A stretch of 64,000 bases of DNA. Origin: Phycisphaeraceae bacterium. Its GTDB lineage: Bacteria; Planctomycetota; Phycisphaerae; Phycisphaerales; Phycisphaeraceae. A program made the translations under genes and the position numbers. The notes below the pieces were generated by a model that saw only the letters and a list, made by a program, of their open reading frames with translations, made no database searches and was not told where the DNA came from. Location: NCBI GenBank assembly GCA_028284155.1, contig JANQSF010000069.1:22406-86405 (forward strand), read 5' to 3'. Below are positions 29,413 to 40,616 of the stretch, piece by piece; positions within the stretch are counted from its first letter, which is position 1; each line of letters begins with the position of its first letter.

Positions 29413-32235
29413 ATGCCACAAACCGCATGCCCTCACTGCAACAAGGAATTTCGCGTCAAGGCCGAGTATGTCTCTCGCCAGGTGAAGTGCCCCAACTGCA
29501 AGACGCCGTTCGTAATCGAGACGTTGACCGGGAGCGATCCGTCTGTGCGAAGTGATCAACCCGGCCACTCGCCGTCCCAGCCGATCCCCAGTACACCAAC
29601 GGCGCAACCGGATCCCACATCGGCGTCGGGCCGTTCCTCAAAGCCTGTAGGGCGCTGGGTCGTCATCGGGATCTTCGGGTTCGTGTTTCTCGGAGCGGTC
29701 GTATGGGGTGTCGTTGCGCTCTTGGGCCCGGATGATCAGGATACAAAGCCCAAAGTGGCCAGCAATGACTCGCGCAGTGGTGATCGTGACGACCTGTCGA
29801 GTCGAAGTAACACCCCGGACACAGAGAAGACTTCGAGCCTTGGTGACCCGAAGACACCGTCGTTACCTCAAGTGATCGATAAATCGAATGACTCAAGTGA
29901 CCAGCCGGCAACACCAACGCCGACGCTCGACGGTAATAGTGACAAATCCGGACAAGACTCCCCGACTCCAACGCCCACAGACGAATCCTCGACGTCCCAA
30001 GAAAAGGACTCTACAAACACCGGGCAATCGCCACCCGAAGATAAGCCGGTGGCAACGCCACCTGAAGCAATCCATGAGCCGGAATTGGTCAGGATATTGA
30101 AACACGCCAATAGCTTGGAGCGCAAAAGGTACTTTGAATCACTCAGTGAGGAATCAATCGAGCAGTGGCTGGACCGGATGCCGGAATTCCAAAAGTTGAG
30201 TTGCACAGGCCCGGACTTGGAGTTGCGTCGCCGAATTGCAAAAGTGTATTGGGCAAACCTGTACGACAAGGTGAATACACAAGGTGCAGTCCCGGATTTG
30301 CCCAAGGACTTCTATACACGGGTGCTCGGGTTTGGCTTGGACGGGCGCGTGTCTGACGCAGACGTGCGTTCAAGCTTCTATGGTTTCCTAATTGCTCTTT
30401 GGGAACACGTGCCCCGTGTTAATGAAGCGGAGGCAGTATTTCACACGATCATCGGGCAAATCGACAAGGAGATTAGTCTGGCTCGTGCGAATCAGTTTCT
30501 GCGCGTGCTGATGCCGCACGCGACTCAGTCCACAGCCGAGTATCTCGCCGACCTAGTCGCAACAAACGCGTCGCCTGTGGTTCGAGAGGTCGCGTTGGGT
30601 TACCTGATTCAATTATTGAAGAAGCAAGAGGCTTGGCCCGTCATGACGCGACTTACCAAGCGGCCGCAGAAGCACACCGTCTCACTTATTTATCGATTGC
30701 TTGTCGACGTGCCTTCATTGACACAGCCCGATGTGGCTGTCTTGCTCGCTCACGAGGATGTTGAGGTTCGGACGGCCGCGCTGCGATATATCTTCAGAAA
30801 AGCGGGCATTGACGGCGAGGTGCATGAAGGCATAGCCGAACAACTCCGTCTCGCGGCCGCCGACTCGGACTTTGTAATCAGTCGAGTGGGGGCGAGATTG
30901 CTCGCGAAGGCTGAAGGAAAGCCGAACGTTGTTTTGCCAGATTGGCCGGTTGGGGCAGGGCAAGTTGGGATTTCTGATCTGCTCAAAGGCGTCAGTCATG
31001 ACGATTGGATGCGAATACTCACATCGCCAGATCAAAGCACAGCGTCTCGCCGGTTGGCGTTTGGGGGTATCACGGTGTCTCCGCCCGGAGCGCCACGCAC
31101 ATCGACCAGCCGGCTGAACCTGCCGTTGTCGAGAGTGGGAGGGTACGCCAATACTGTCATGGGCATTCTTGAGGATGAGCGGGAGCCGCTGGCCGTTCGT
31201 ATTGCGGCGGCCAAAGAGTGGCGGAATCTATATGGTCACAGGAGCGTTGCGTCGCTCACGCCACGGTTGAGGGTGGTTTGGGAATCGGAAGGCAACAGCG
31301 CAATCGCCATAGCATTGACGCGAGCATTGTTGTCCCGGCCGCTCGATCCGAAGACGGCACTGATTTATAAGCGTCGAAAGCCTCGCGGTGCCGGGTTCAC
31401 TACTGATAATGACGCCATTGCGGCGCTTCGCAATCCGAAGATCCACCCGATCGAATTTGAGATGGCAATCCGCCAGTTGCAGCTATTCCGACAGATGCCC
31501 GTCTTGAAGGCGATCGGCGAGCCGCCAGCGGAATTCAACGGACCGTTTGTTGAGCCCGCGCGTGGAGTCCCTTCGAACTTCCCCGGGTTCCTGGACATCA
31601 TGGGCAGACTGATTGTTCATCCTGACCGGAAGACCCGGCAGATGGTCGCCAACGCATTGGCGAGTTGCGGTCCGGAGGCCAAATCCGTTGTGCCCGCATT
31701 GATCAAGGCCATCGACACCTACTGGTATGACCCCGACCTGCGGTATGTCCTGTTTTGCATTGATCCAGACAATGCGGACACGCGAAAGCAATGGGAGTGT
31801 TTGGCCCATCAAACGCACGGCAGCAGTCAAACCGGACGTAATCTAAGTCTGACCGTCAAAATGACCCTCGCTCGAAAAGGGTCGATCCCTCATCTCATGC
31901 GAGTCATTGAAGAAACTTGGAATGCTTATGATCCTCATCGAAAGAACATCGTGGATGTGCGATTGTCAAGTATGCCATATCCACTGCCGCAACTGGCAAC
32001 TGCATCGTGGGATGCCAAATCAATCAAGCGCATCGATCGACTCCCCGATATAGTCACGACCGCTCTGGTGAGGGCCGATCATGGCGAACGGATGCGAACA
32101 CTCAGGTTCATTGCGTGGCTTGGGCCGATAGCGTGGAGCGCGGTGCCGCAGGTCCAAACATCGCGAGATGCGATGGATAAGCGGTTGAATCAGTACGCAG
32201 TCGAAGTACTAGCAGCGGTCATCCCTTCGGACTGA
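29413..32235 (+). CDS. Zinc-ribbon, membrane-anchored HEAT-like repeat protein
   Basis: 940 residues from the ATG at 29413 (GGAG 6 nt upstream); a longer frame from a GTG at 29353 lacks such support. Residues 6-29 form a zinc ribbon (CPHC ... CPNC), typical of the MJ0042-type N-terminal finger. A transmembrane helix follows (WVVIGIFGFVFLGAVVWGVV, about 78-98), then a Ser/Thr/Pro-rich linker, then a long helical region (about 220-940) resembling HEAT/ARM repeats, e.g. PDRKTRQMVANALASCGPEA and a following ALIKAID. The helical part is presumably outside the cytoplasm and binds partners. No catalytic motif found. The preceding glycosyltransferase-like gene ends 91 nt upstream. Confidence 0.75.
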   Translation: MPQTACPHCNKEFRVKAEYVSRQVKCPNCKTPFVIETLTGSDPSVRSDQPGHSPSQPIPSTPTAQPDPTSASGRSSKPVGRWVVIGIFGFVFLGAVVWGVVALLGPDDQDTKPKVASNDSRSGDRDDLSSRSNTPDTEKTSSLGDPKTPSLPQVIDKSNDSSDQPATPTPTLDGNSDKSGQDSPTPTPTDESSTSQEKDSTNTGQSPPEDKPVATPPEAIHEPELVRILKHANSLERKRYFESLSEESIEQWLDRMPEFQKLSCTGPDLELRRRIAKVYWANLYDKVNTQGAVPDLPKDFYTRVLGFGLDGRVSDADVRSSFYGFLIALWEHVPRVNEAEAVFHTIIGQIDKEISLARANQFLRVLMPHATQSTAEYLADLVATNASPVVREVALGYLIQLLKKQEAWPVMTRLTKRPQKHTVSLIYRLLVDVPSLTQPDVAVLLAHEDVEVRTAALRYIFRKAGIDGEVHEGIAEQLRLAAADSDFVISRVGARLLAKAEGKPNVVLPDWPVGAGQVGISDLLKGVSHDDWMRILTSPDQSTASRRLAFGGITVSPPGAPRTSTSRLNLPLSRVGGYANTVMGILEDEREPLAVRIAAAKEWRNLYGHRSVASLTPRLRVVWESEGNSAIAIALTRALLSRPLDPKTALIYKRRKPRGAGFTTDNDAIAALRNPKIHPIEFEMAIRQLQLFRQMPVLKAIGEPPAEFNGPFVEPARGVPSNFPGFLDIMGRLIVHPDRKTRQMVANALASCGPEAKSVVPALIKAIDTYWYDPDLRYVLFCIDPDNADTRKQWECLAHQTHGSSQTGRNLSLTVKMTLARKGSIPHLMRVIEETWNAYDPHRKNIVDVRLSSMPYPLPQLATASWDAKSIKRIDRLPDIVTTALVRADHGERMRTLRFIAWLGPIAWSAVPQVQTSRDAMDKRLNQYAVEVLAAVIPSD

Positions 32236-32464
32236 CGCGCACAGTGGCCAATCGCGAACCAATCCTTAGACGCTGGCGACACCGGCCCTGAATGGGTACT
32301 TGTTGGTAGGCCGAGTCCCCGCAGACGACGTCAAAAGAGCAGTCTAACCGAGGGATTCCTTGGAGGGGAGCGCGCCCTCAAAGCGCCCTCACGTACCATC
32401 GCAAGACAGTAAGAAATGGTGGGAGGATAGGAAAGATTCGAGATTATCCAAGTCGTTGTCGTCG

Positions 32465-32512
32465 TGACCTGCCCCCAATTTATGTACCACTGGTTATGAG
32501 AGTCTGTGTGTG
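32465..32512. mobile_element. Possible IS3-family terminal remnant
   Basis: TGACCTGCCCCCAATTTATG and the following GTACCACTGG resemble the outer end of many IS3-family elements, which start TGA(A/C/G)CTG(C/A)CCCC. No matching opposite end or transposase is found beside it. Recognition is from memory, hence low confidence. Confidence 0.3.
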
Positions 32513-32630
32513 GGATGGTGTCGCATGCTGGGCCGTAGCGCAGGCGAAGGTAGGTGCGACATGACTGAAAGAGAGGCTGTCGATGGGCACTTTTGAGCGC
32601 CGAGAGAATAGGTTGTGCCGTGCTCTAGCC

Positions 32631-32647
32631 AAGTGTCACTGACACTT
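32631..32647. repeat. 17-nt perfect palindrome
   Basis: AAGTGTCA and TGACACTT are exact reverse complements around a single C. It could be an operator or a small hairpin; no adjacent gene makes a choice possible. Confidence 0.4.
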
Positions 32648-32779
32648 ATTTAGGGCGCTTTCGGGCTGTTTGTAGGGTGTTCGTTCGGATTGGGTTAGGC
32701 GCACGAAAAGCACCTGTTTTATAGCACAATCCCTCGTTTTGTTGCTGTTTGCCGGTCACGTCTGAACGACGTTTTAAAT

Positions 32780-32809
32780 GCCGTGCTCTACTAACTGAGC
32801 TACCTAGCC
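32780..32809 (-). tRNA. tRNA 5'-half remnant
   Basis: On the minus strand the sequence starts GGCTAGGTAGCTCAGTTAGT and continues AGAGCACGGCA. This is a normal acceptor 5' strand, TA linker, complete D-arm (GCTC/GAGC) and start of the anticodon stem. No TTCRANN T-arm and no CCTAGCC acceptor 3' strand follow within 150 nt, so the tRNA is cut in the anticodon region and not functional. Identity cannot be assigned. Confidence 0.5.
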
Positions 32810-33170
32810 AGAATGGGTCAGGTGCGGTCCGTTGATCGGCCTGCCAACCTTGCATGCCTGATCGCCGATCCGCTTGGGTCAAGGTTAGCACGCCGTCGCG
32901 AAAATGCAAGGGTTTGAGACTTGCAAACGTCATGCTGTGCGGGCGGACCGATCCGGATGCGATTGACGTACCGATAATGCGATTCCCGTCGCCGGCCCAG
33001 CCTTGTTTGACGCTCGCCAACCAAGGAACCGATAAGCGGTTAGATATCGTACAGGTTGTTATACTTGTCGCCGCTTCGACAGGTCGCGGCTGCCAGGGCC
33101 GCGGATCGCTGCTGGGTTCGCCCGGCGCGACAATCAGGCCTGTCGGCCGACGACTCATGCTGCCGTGACC

Positions 33171-34100
33171 ATGTCAAGACATTGGGTCAGCCATCTTGCC
33201 CTCGTACTCGTCGTCCTCGGCTGGTCTGGAACGGCGTGCGCAACAGACGTGGCCGTCTTGCTCAGCGCCGAGGTCAAGCAGTACCGCGACGCCGTCGAAG
33301 GGTTCCAGGACGCCACGAAGTATCGGATCGTCGCGACACACGACATGCGTGCCGACCTAGCCCGCGGCCGACAACTCGTTCGGCAGATCGAACAAAACGA
33401 CAGGCCCGACCTGATCTACGCCGTCGGCATCTACGCGCTGCAGGCAGTCGTATCAGCGAAGCCGCGCACGCCGGTGGTCTTCTCGATGGTGATGAACCCG
33501 CCGAGCATCACACGCGCCGGCGCGGTGGACGTGACCGGCGCGAGCATGAATGTCTCGACGCTGCAGACGCTCCAGCTCATCCGACAACTCAACCCGAATA
33601 TCAAGAAGGTCGGCGCGATCTATGACCAGAACATGACCGGCTTTTTGATCGAAAAGGCCCGTTCGGCTGCTGAGCAACTGGGTGTTGAACTGGTGGCCAA
33701 GAAGGTGCAGACGCCGGCCGAGGCCATTGCGGCGCTCGGCCAACTCCAGAAGCAGGGCGTTGAAGCGTTGTGGATGATGCCCGACCGCTTCGTCCGCAGC
33801 CGGGCTGTGTTGACGCAGATGATCCTCATGTCGTACCGACAGAAGATCCCGCTCGTCGGGCTAACGCGCCGTCACGCCGAATATGGTGCGCTGATTTCAC
33901 TATCATGGGAATCGAGCAAGGACATCGGGCGGCAGGCGGGCGGCGTTGCCAAGGACATCATCGCGGGCAAGGCCCCCAAAGACGTGCCGTTTACAACCGC
34001 GCGGGAAATCAACATCGTCGTCAATCTCAAGGCAGCGCGCAAACTGGGGATCACGGTGCCGAAGGCCGTACTCGCCGCGGCGGACAGTGTCATCAAGTAG
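33171..34100 (+). CDS. ABC-type periplasmic substrate-binding protein (TrpX/DUF534-like)
   Basis: About 309 residues; ATG at 33171 (GTG at 33165 is possible, neither has a strong ribosome-binding site). A signal peptide (LALVLVVLGWSGTACA) is followed by VAVLLSAEVKQYRDAVEGF, the repeated Rossmann-like lobes of type I periplasmic binding proteins (DLIYAVGIYALQAV, KTPVVFSMV-like, KVGAIYDQNMTGFLIEKA, GLTRRHAEYGALISLSW) and a C-terminal NIVVNLKAARKLGITVPKAV. This matches the ABC_sub_bind (DUF534) family, of which TrpX is a member. No permease or ATPase genes are adjacent. It is instead the first gene of a signalling operon, so I infer that it senses a ligand for the histidine kinase downstream. 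Confidence 0.8.
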   Translation: MSRHWVSHLALVLVVLGWSGTACATDVAVLLSAEVKQYRDAVEGFQDATKYRIVATHDMRADLARGRQLVRQIEQNDRPDLIYAVGIYALQAVVSAKPRTPVVFSMVMNPPSITRAGAVDVTGASMNVSTLQTLQLIRQLNPNIKKVGAIYDQNMTGFLIEKARSAAEQLGVELVAKKVQTPAEAIAALGQLQKQGVEALWMMPDRFVRSRAVLTQMILMSYRQKIPLVGLTRRHAEYGALISLSWESSKDIGRQAGGVAKDIIAGKAPKDVPFTTAREINIVVNLKAARKLGITVPKAVLAAADSVIK

Positions 34101-34145
34101 TTATCTGAACGAAGCGTGTCATATCCGACCAGGGCGGATCAATTC

Positions 34146-35681
34146 ATGGACAGTTCAATGCAATCGAGGTGCACGGGGCGCATGGTCGGAGCGGCCACGT
34201 GGCGGTTCCTGATCGGTGGTTTGGTTGCCGTATCGACCCTGCTCAGTGCGGCATCGGGGTTGTGGGCGCACGGCGAAGACGAGCACGGAAACGCCATCAT
34301 CAACGACCACGTTTCAGGCGACCTGCGCAATATCGTGCGCGATCTTTACGGCGGCGACGGGATCACGCTCAGCGAGGAGAGCGGGTTCGGACACGACGCG
34401 CACTTCACGGCTGGTTCATTGGAGGGGTTAGGGAATCTGAACGCGGCGTTGTCTTCCAGCCTCGTCCTGCCCTCATTCAATTCGGTACGTAGCGGGTTCG
34501 TGCTCGACTTGGAAACGGGCGTACCGATCCGCCAGTCTGACACGCTCGGCCCGTTGATGGCCGAAGACGCGACGACCCTGGGTCAGGGCAAGCTCAGCCT
34601 CGGCTTCAGCTACACGCGCGTTGACTTCGACCACTTCGAGGGGAAACGCCTCAGCAAGCAATCGCTCCTACTTGATCACCCCGACTCGAATGGTGACGGT
34701 GTGCGTGCCCCATTTCAGCCGTTTCCGGGCGGGCCGACGCTCGACTTCGAATTGGAGCAGATCCTGATCGACATCGACATCGAGTTGGAGCAGGACATCT
34801 TCGCGATCTACGGCAGTGTTGGGCTGACGCCAAACTGGGATATCGGCATTATCGTGCCGATCGTCCGGACGCGGGCGACGGCCAAGGCGCACGCAAGGAT
34901 CATCGATCCGTCGCCGGAAACGCCCAGCCCGCACTTCTTCGATGCGGGCTCCGACCCATCCTTTTCGAGCACCGGTGGCACGAAGACGGGCATTGGTGAT
35001 GTCATCATCCGGACAAAGTACACGCTCTACCGAAGTGAGCCCGTTCGGCCGAACGACGGCGGGCTGGATGGATTGGGGCCCGTGCCCGACCTGGGCCTGA
35101 ACGGCGACGGTTTGCCGGACGGACTCGACGCGCCGGGTGCTGACAATGACTTGGTCGATCTGCCGCCGGAGCTGCGCGACGTTCAGCCCGACCCTGCGCA
35201 GAACGTGCCCGACGGGCTGGATGCGCTGGAGGACGGCTTTAGTTGGTCCGACCTGATGCCCGACTTGGCGATCGGCGGGCAACTCGTGCTGCCGACGGGC
35301 GATCATCGGAACCTGCTTGGTACAGGCAAGACGCGGATCGCGGCCGTGCTGATCGCTTCTAAGCGTTTCGGCAAGATCACGCCGCACATCAACCTTGGCT
35401 ATGAGTTCGTGCCGAACGACCACGAACTCAACAGCGTGCGTTACATCCTTGGTTTTGATGTGGCACTGCACGACCGAGTGACGCTGGCGGCCGACCTGTT
35501 GGGGCGGTGGGAGCACAGCGGCGATGACATCGGCGACCACCAGGTCGACGTCGCGGTGGGCGTCAAGTTCAACGTGTGGGAGACTGTCAACCTCAACATG
35601 AACGTACTCGTGCCGGTCAACAAGGACGAGGGCCTCCGGGCGGATGCGATCTGGTCGGTCGGTTTCGACGTGACGTTCTGA
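34146..35681 (+). CDS. Outer-membrane beta-barrel-like protein
   Basis: About 511 residues from the ATG at 34146 (AGGGCGGA 7 nt upstream; an upstream GTG at 34116 lacks support). A long basic signal segment with a hydrophobic core (FLIGGLVAVSTLLSAASGLWA) precedes the mature protein. The body has alternating hydrophobic beta strands (LSLGFSYTRVDF, IFAIYGSVGLTPNWDIGIIV, LAIGGQLVLPTGDH, ITPHINLGYEFVPN) and ends in a Phe (SVGFDVTF), typical of outer-membrane barrels. An acidic internal stretch rich in Asp/Gly/Pro looks like an extracellular loop. It resembles the loose transporter/MetA-like porin group, but specificity is unknown. It lies between the binding-protein gene and the kinase gene, 19 nt before the latter. 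Confidence 0.65.
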   Translation: MDSSMQSRCTGRMVGAATWRFLIGGLVAVSTLLSAASGLWAHGEDEHGNAIINDHVSGDLRNIVRDLYGGDGITLSEESGFGHDAHFTAGSLEGLGNLNAALSSSLVLPSFNSVRSGFVLDLETGVPIRQSDTLGPLMAEDATTLGQGKLSLGFSYTRVDFDHFEGKRLSKQSLLLDHPDSNGDGVRAPFQPFPGGPTLDFELEQILIDIDIELEQDIFAIYGSVGLTPNWDIGIIVPIVRTRATAKAHARIIDPSPETPSPHFFDAGSDPSFSSTGGTKTGIGDVIIRTKYTLYRSEPVRPNDGGLDGLGPVPDLGLNGDGLPDGLDAPGADNDLVDLPPELRDVQPDPAQNVPDGLDALEDGFSWSDLMPDLAIGGQLVLPTGDHRNLLGTGKTRIAAVLIASKRFGKITPHINLGYEFVPNDHELNSVRYILGFDVALHDRVTLAADLLGRWEHSGDDIGDHQVDVAVGVKFNVWETVNLNMNVLVPVNKDEGLRADAIWSVGFDVTF

Positions 35682-35700
35682 GCCAGGCAGGGGATCCGTT

Positions 35701-38190
<2,490 letters not shown>

Positions 38191-38223
38191 TGATGGACGA
38201 CACGACGAAGTAATGCAAGACCG

Positions 38224-38601
38224 ATGGCCAAGATCCTGATTGTCGAAGACAATGAGCTGAACCGCGACATGCTCAGCCGGCGGCTGGAGCGTCGCGGCTT
38301 TGACGTGGTCATCGGGACGGACGGCCAGCAGGGCGTGGACATGGCCGCGTCGGAGCGGCCGGCGTTGATCCTGATGGACATGAGCCTGCCGGTGGTCGAC
38401 GGCTGGGAGGCGACCCGCCGAATCAAAGCCGACCCAGCAACGCAGTCCATTCCGATCATCGCCCTGACTGCGCACGCGATGTCGGGCGACCGGGAAAAGG
38501 CGATCGAGGCCGGCTGCGACGACTACGACACCAAGCCCGTCGAACTGGATCGCCTGCTGACTAAGATCAACTCTTTCCTGGAGGCGGACGCGCATCCGTG
38601 A
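38224..38601 (+). CDS. CheY/DivK-like single-domain response regulator
   Basis: 125 residues, receiver domain only. KILIVEDNELNRDML near the start holds the acidic pocket, Asp in LILMDMSLPVVDGW is the phosphorylation site, and Thr/Lys positions follow in ALTAHAMSGDR and DTKPVELD. No output domain, so it acts by binding partners or passing phosphate. It sits 33 nt after the hybrid kinase and overlaps the next gene by 4 nt. Confidence 0.9.
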   Translation: MAKILIVEDNELNRDMLSRRLERRGFDVVIGTDGQQGVDMAASERPALILMDMSLPVVDGWEATRRIKADPATQSIPIIALTAHAMSGDREKAIEAGCDDYDTKPVELDRLLTKINSFLEADAHP

Positions 38602-39863
38602 GTATCGAATCACAGGACAACCTGGTCGGCCGACTGCTCGTTGTCGATGACAACGAGATGAATCGCGACATGCTTTCGCGTCGGCTGACACGTCGTGGTC
38701 ACGACGTGCTGACGGCGGCGGACGGTCAGGAGGCGCTGGCTATGGTCGAACGCGAGTCGTTCGACGTCATCTTGCTCGATGTCATGATGCCCGGCATCAC
38801 CGGGCTGGACGTGCTGCGGCAGATCCGCCGGACGCATGACGGCACGTCGTTGCCCGTGGTGATGGTGACAGCCAAGGATGCGAGTTCGGACGTGGTCGAA
38901 GCGCTCGAAGCCGGCGCGAATGATTATGTCACCAAGCCGCTGGACTTCCCCGTCGTGTCGGCGCGCGTTAGAACGCAGATCACGTTGAAACGGTCGGTCG
39001 ACCAGATCTTGCATCTGGAGGAGAACCTCAAACGCCACAACGCCGAACTGGAGCGGATCAACCAGCGCATGCGCACCGACTTGGAGGCCGCGGCGCGGGT
39101 GCAGCAGTCCGGTCTGCCGTCGAGCCTGCCCGCGGTCGAGGGGTTCGGCTTTGCCTGGGCGTATGAGCCGTGCGAGCAACTCGGCGGCGATTCGTTGAAC
39201 ATCTTTCGGCTGGACGACAAGCACATCGGGCTGTACGTGCTCGACGTGAGCGGCCACGGCGTGCCGGCCGCGTTGCTGTCCGTGACGCTCAACCGCGAGT
39301 TGCGGCCCCGTCGCGACGGATCGTCATTGGTGACAGAGGTGACGGAAGCGCCGCCGGGCTACGCGATCACGAAACCGGGCGACCTGGTGGCCAAACTCAA
39401 TCGCAACTACCCGATGGTCAACGCGTCCGGACGATTCTTCACGGCGATTTACGGGCTGCTCGATGTCGAGACCCGCCGCCTGCATTTCGTCGGCGCGGGT
39501 CACCCGCCTCTCGTCCATGTAAACGGGCCGGACAAACGGTTGAATGAATGCGATTCTTCGGGCTACCCGGTCGGCCTGGTCGAAGACGCGGCCTACGAAG
39601 AGAGCACGATCGAATTGCAGCCCGGTGACCGAGTCTATCTCTACTCGGACGGCCTGATCGAACAGCCGAATGTCGATGGCAAGATGTTTGGCCGATCGCA
39701 ATTGATCGACGCAATGCTGGCGACGCACCATCAGCCGCTGGGTGAGAGCGTCGATTCATTGGTCGGCCACGTGCGTCACTGGGCGAACGGTGACGACATC
39801 CGCGACGACCTGTCGATTCTGGCGCTTGAGGTGCGTGAGGAATCGGCGGGTTTTTCGATTTGA
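38598..39863 (+). CDS. Response regulator with SpoIIE/RsbU-type PP2C phosphatase output
   Basis: 421 residues from a GTG at 38598 that overlaps the preceding stop (GTGA), so the genes are coupled. Residues about 10-130 form a receiver (LLVVDDNEMNRDML, Asp in ILLDVMMPGITGLD, KPLD). A coiled coil follows (LEENLKRHNAELERINQRM), then a PP2C-like phosphatase of the SpoIIE type: AARVQQSGLPSSLP, CEQLGGDSLNIF, LYVLDVSGHGVPAALLS, FFTAIYGLLDVETRRLHFVGAGHPP, DRVYLYSDGLIEQ and DDLSILALEV, covering the metal-binding aspartates. Such proteins dephosphorylate anti-anti-sigma-like partners in partner-switching pathways. No such partner gene is in the window. This is the likely output of the kinase cascade. 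Confidence 0.9.
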   Translation: MSIESQDNLVGRLLVVDDNEMNRDMLSRRLTRRGHDVLTAADGQEALAMVERESFDVILLDVMMPGITGLDVLRQIRRTHDGTSLPVVMVTAKDASSDVVEALEAGANDYVTKPLDFPVVSARVRTQITLKRSVDQILHLEENLKRHNAELERINQRMRTDLEAAARVQQSGLPSSLPAVEGFGFAWAYEPCEQLGGDSLNIFRLDDKHIGLYVLDVSGHGVPAALLSVTLNRELRPRRDGSSLVTEVTEAPPGYAITKPGDLVAKLNRNYPMVNASGRFFTAIYGLLDVETRRLHFVGAGHPPLVHVNGPDKRLNECDSSGYPVGLVEDAAYEESTIELQPGDRVYLYSDGLIEQPNVDGKMFGRSQLIDAMLATHHQPLGESVDSLVGHVRHWANGDDIRDDLSILALEVREESAGFSI

Positions 39864-39869
39864 TCTATT

Positions 39870-40616
39870 CTACGACGCCCGTTGCTTTCTTCGTTCTTCG
39901 AGGCGTTTCTGGTGTCGGTCCATCTCTCCGGGGTCGAAAGACATGTTCCGCCGAAATGACCTGTAGGCACCGCGCCATGAGAATCGCCAAGTTCGTTGTG
40001 TTGCATCGACAAATTCGGCCAATCCAAATCCGACTAAGCGGTTGACCATTTTGCGATCGAGTTGTTCGAACTCTGATAATGCTCTGCTTTCACTCAGTGT
40101 CACAGCAGCCTCCGGATGCCTTTCCAGTCGTTGTTCATGAAACTCCGCTAACTCTTCAAACGTTGCCTTGATCACTGTGTCAGTAACAATGAGTTCCGAA
40201 ACATCCTTCGTTGTGAAATGGTCACAGGTTTGACAATAAGTACCGTCATTCATGCGACTGATCATGTACGTTTTGTTGAAGTCAACTCCGGCAATCTTTC
40301 CTCCACCCACCCAGGCAAAGGTCCGATGATCCGGTGCGAGCCAAGCGGTGACGGTACACGAGTAGACACCTTGTCGCTCTTGTTCTCGCCAGCCGAGTAA
40401 TGTGTAGTTGCCGTCCCGCGCCGCTTGATTCATATCGCGCGTGTAGGTGTTGATTCGTGCGGGTTCGGGTTCACGGCATGGCATCAATTCTCCAACGACG
40501 CGGCGCTCGAACCTACAGACGAGAACAAACACAGCGCAGTATGCAATCACGGCGGCCGCGATCAAGCTGACCACGCCACCAGCGACGATCCAGAACCAGT
40601 GAGCCAGTCCGATCAA
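39870..40616 (-). CDS. Single-pass membrane protein of unknown function
   Basis: About 248 residues starting at a TTG (40616) that overlaps the stop of the upstream oxidoreductase gene as TTGA; the longer frame to 40817 lies inside that gene and is its shadow. The N terminus is one long hydrophobic segment (WFWIVAGGVVSLIAAAVIAY and on to VLVCRF). The rest is soluble, with YTLLGWREQERQGVYSCTVTAWL and a CQTC pair, and a charged, Arg-rich end that is probably cytoplasmic. No family recognised. It faces the PP2C gene with only 6 nt between stops. TTG as a coupled start is unusual. Confidence 0.6.
   Translation of the reverse strand: MIGLAHWFWIVAGGVVSLIAAAVIAYCAVFVLVCRFERRVVGELMPCREPEPARINTYTRDMNQAARDGNYTLLGWREQERQGVYSCTVTAWLAPDHRTFAWVGGGKIAGVDFNKTYMISRMNDGTYCQTCDHFTTKDVSELIVTDTVIKATFEELAEFHEQRLERHPEAAVTLSESRALSEFEQLDRKMVNRLVGFGLAEFVDATQRTWRFSWRGAYRSFRRNMSFDPGEMDRHQKRLEERRKQRAS

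Larger units (their letters stand above)
32236..33170. other. Non-coding gap with mobile-element and tRNA remnants
   Basis: No convincing gene in about 930 nt. It contains a possible IS3-type end (32465), a 17-nt palindrome (32631) and a tRNA 5' half (32780). The longest open frame (32646-33158, minus) crosses the tRNA remnant and lacks protein-like features. Confidence 0.6.

Noticed and set aside
32646..33158. 170-codon minus-strand open frame
   Set aside because: Crosses the tRNA remnant and shows no domain or conserved-looking pattern.
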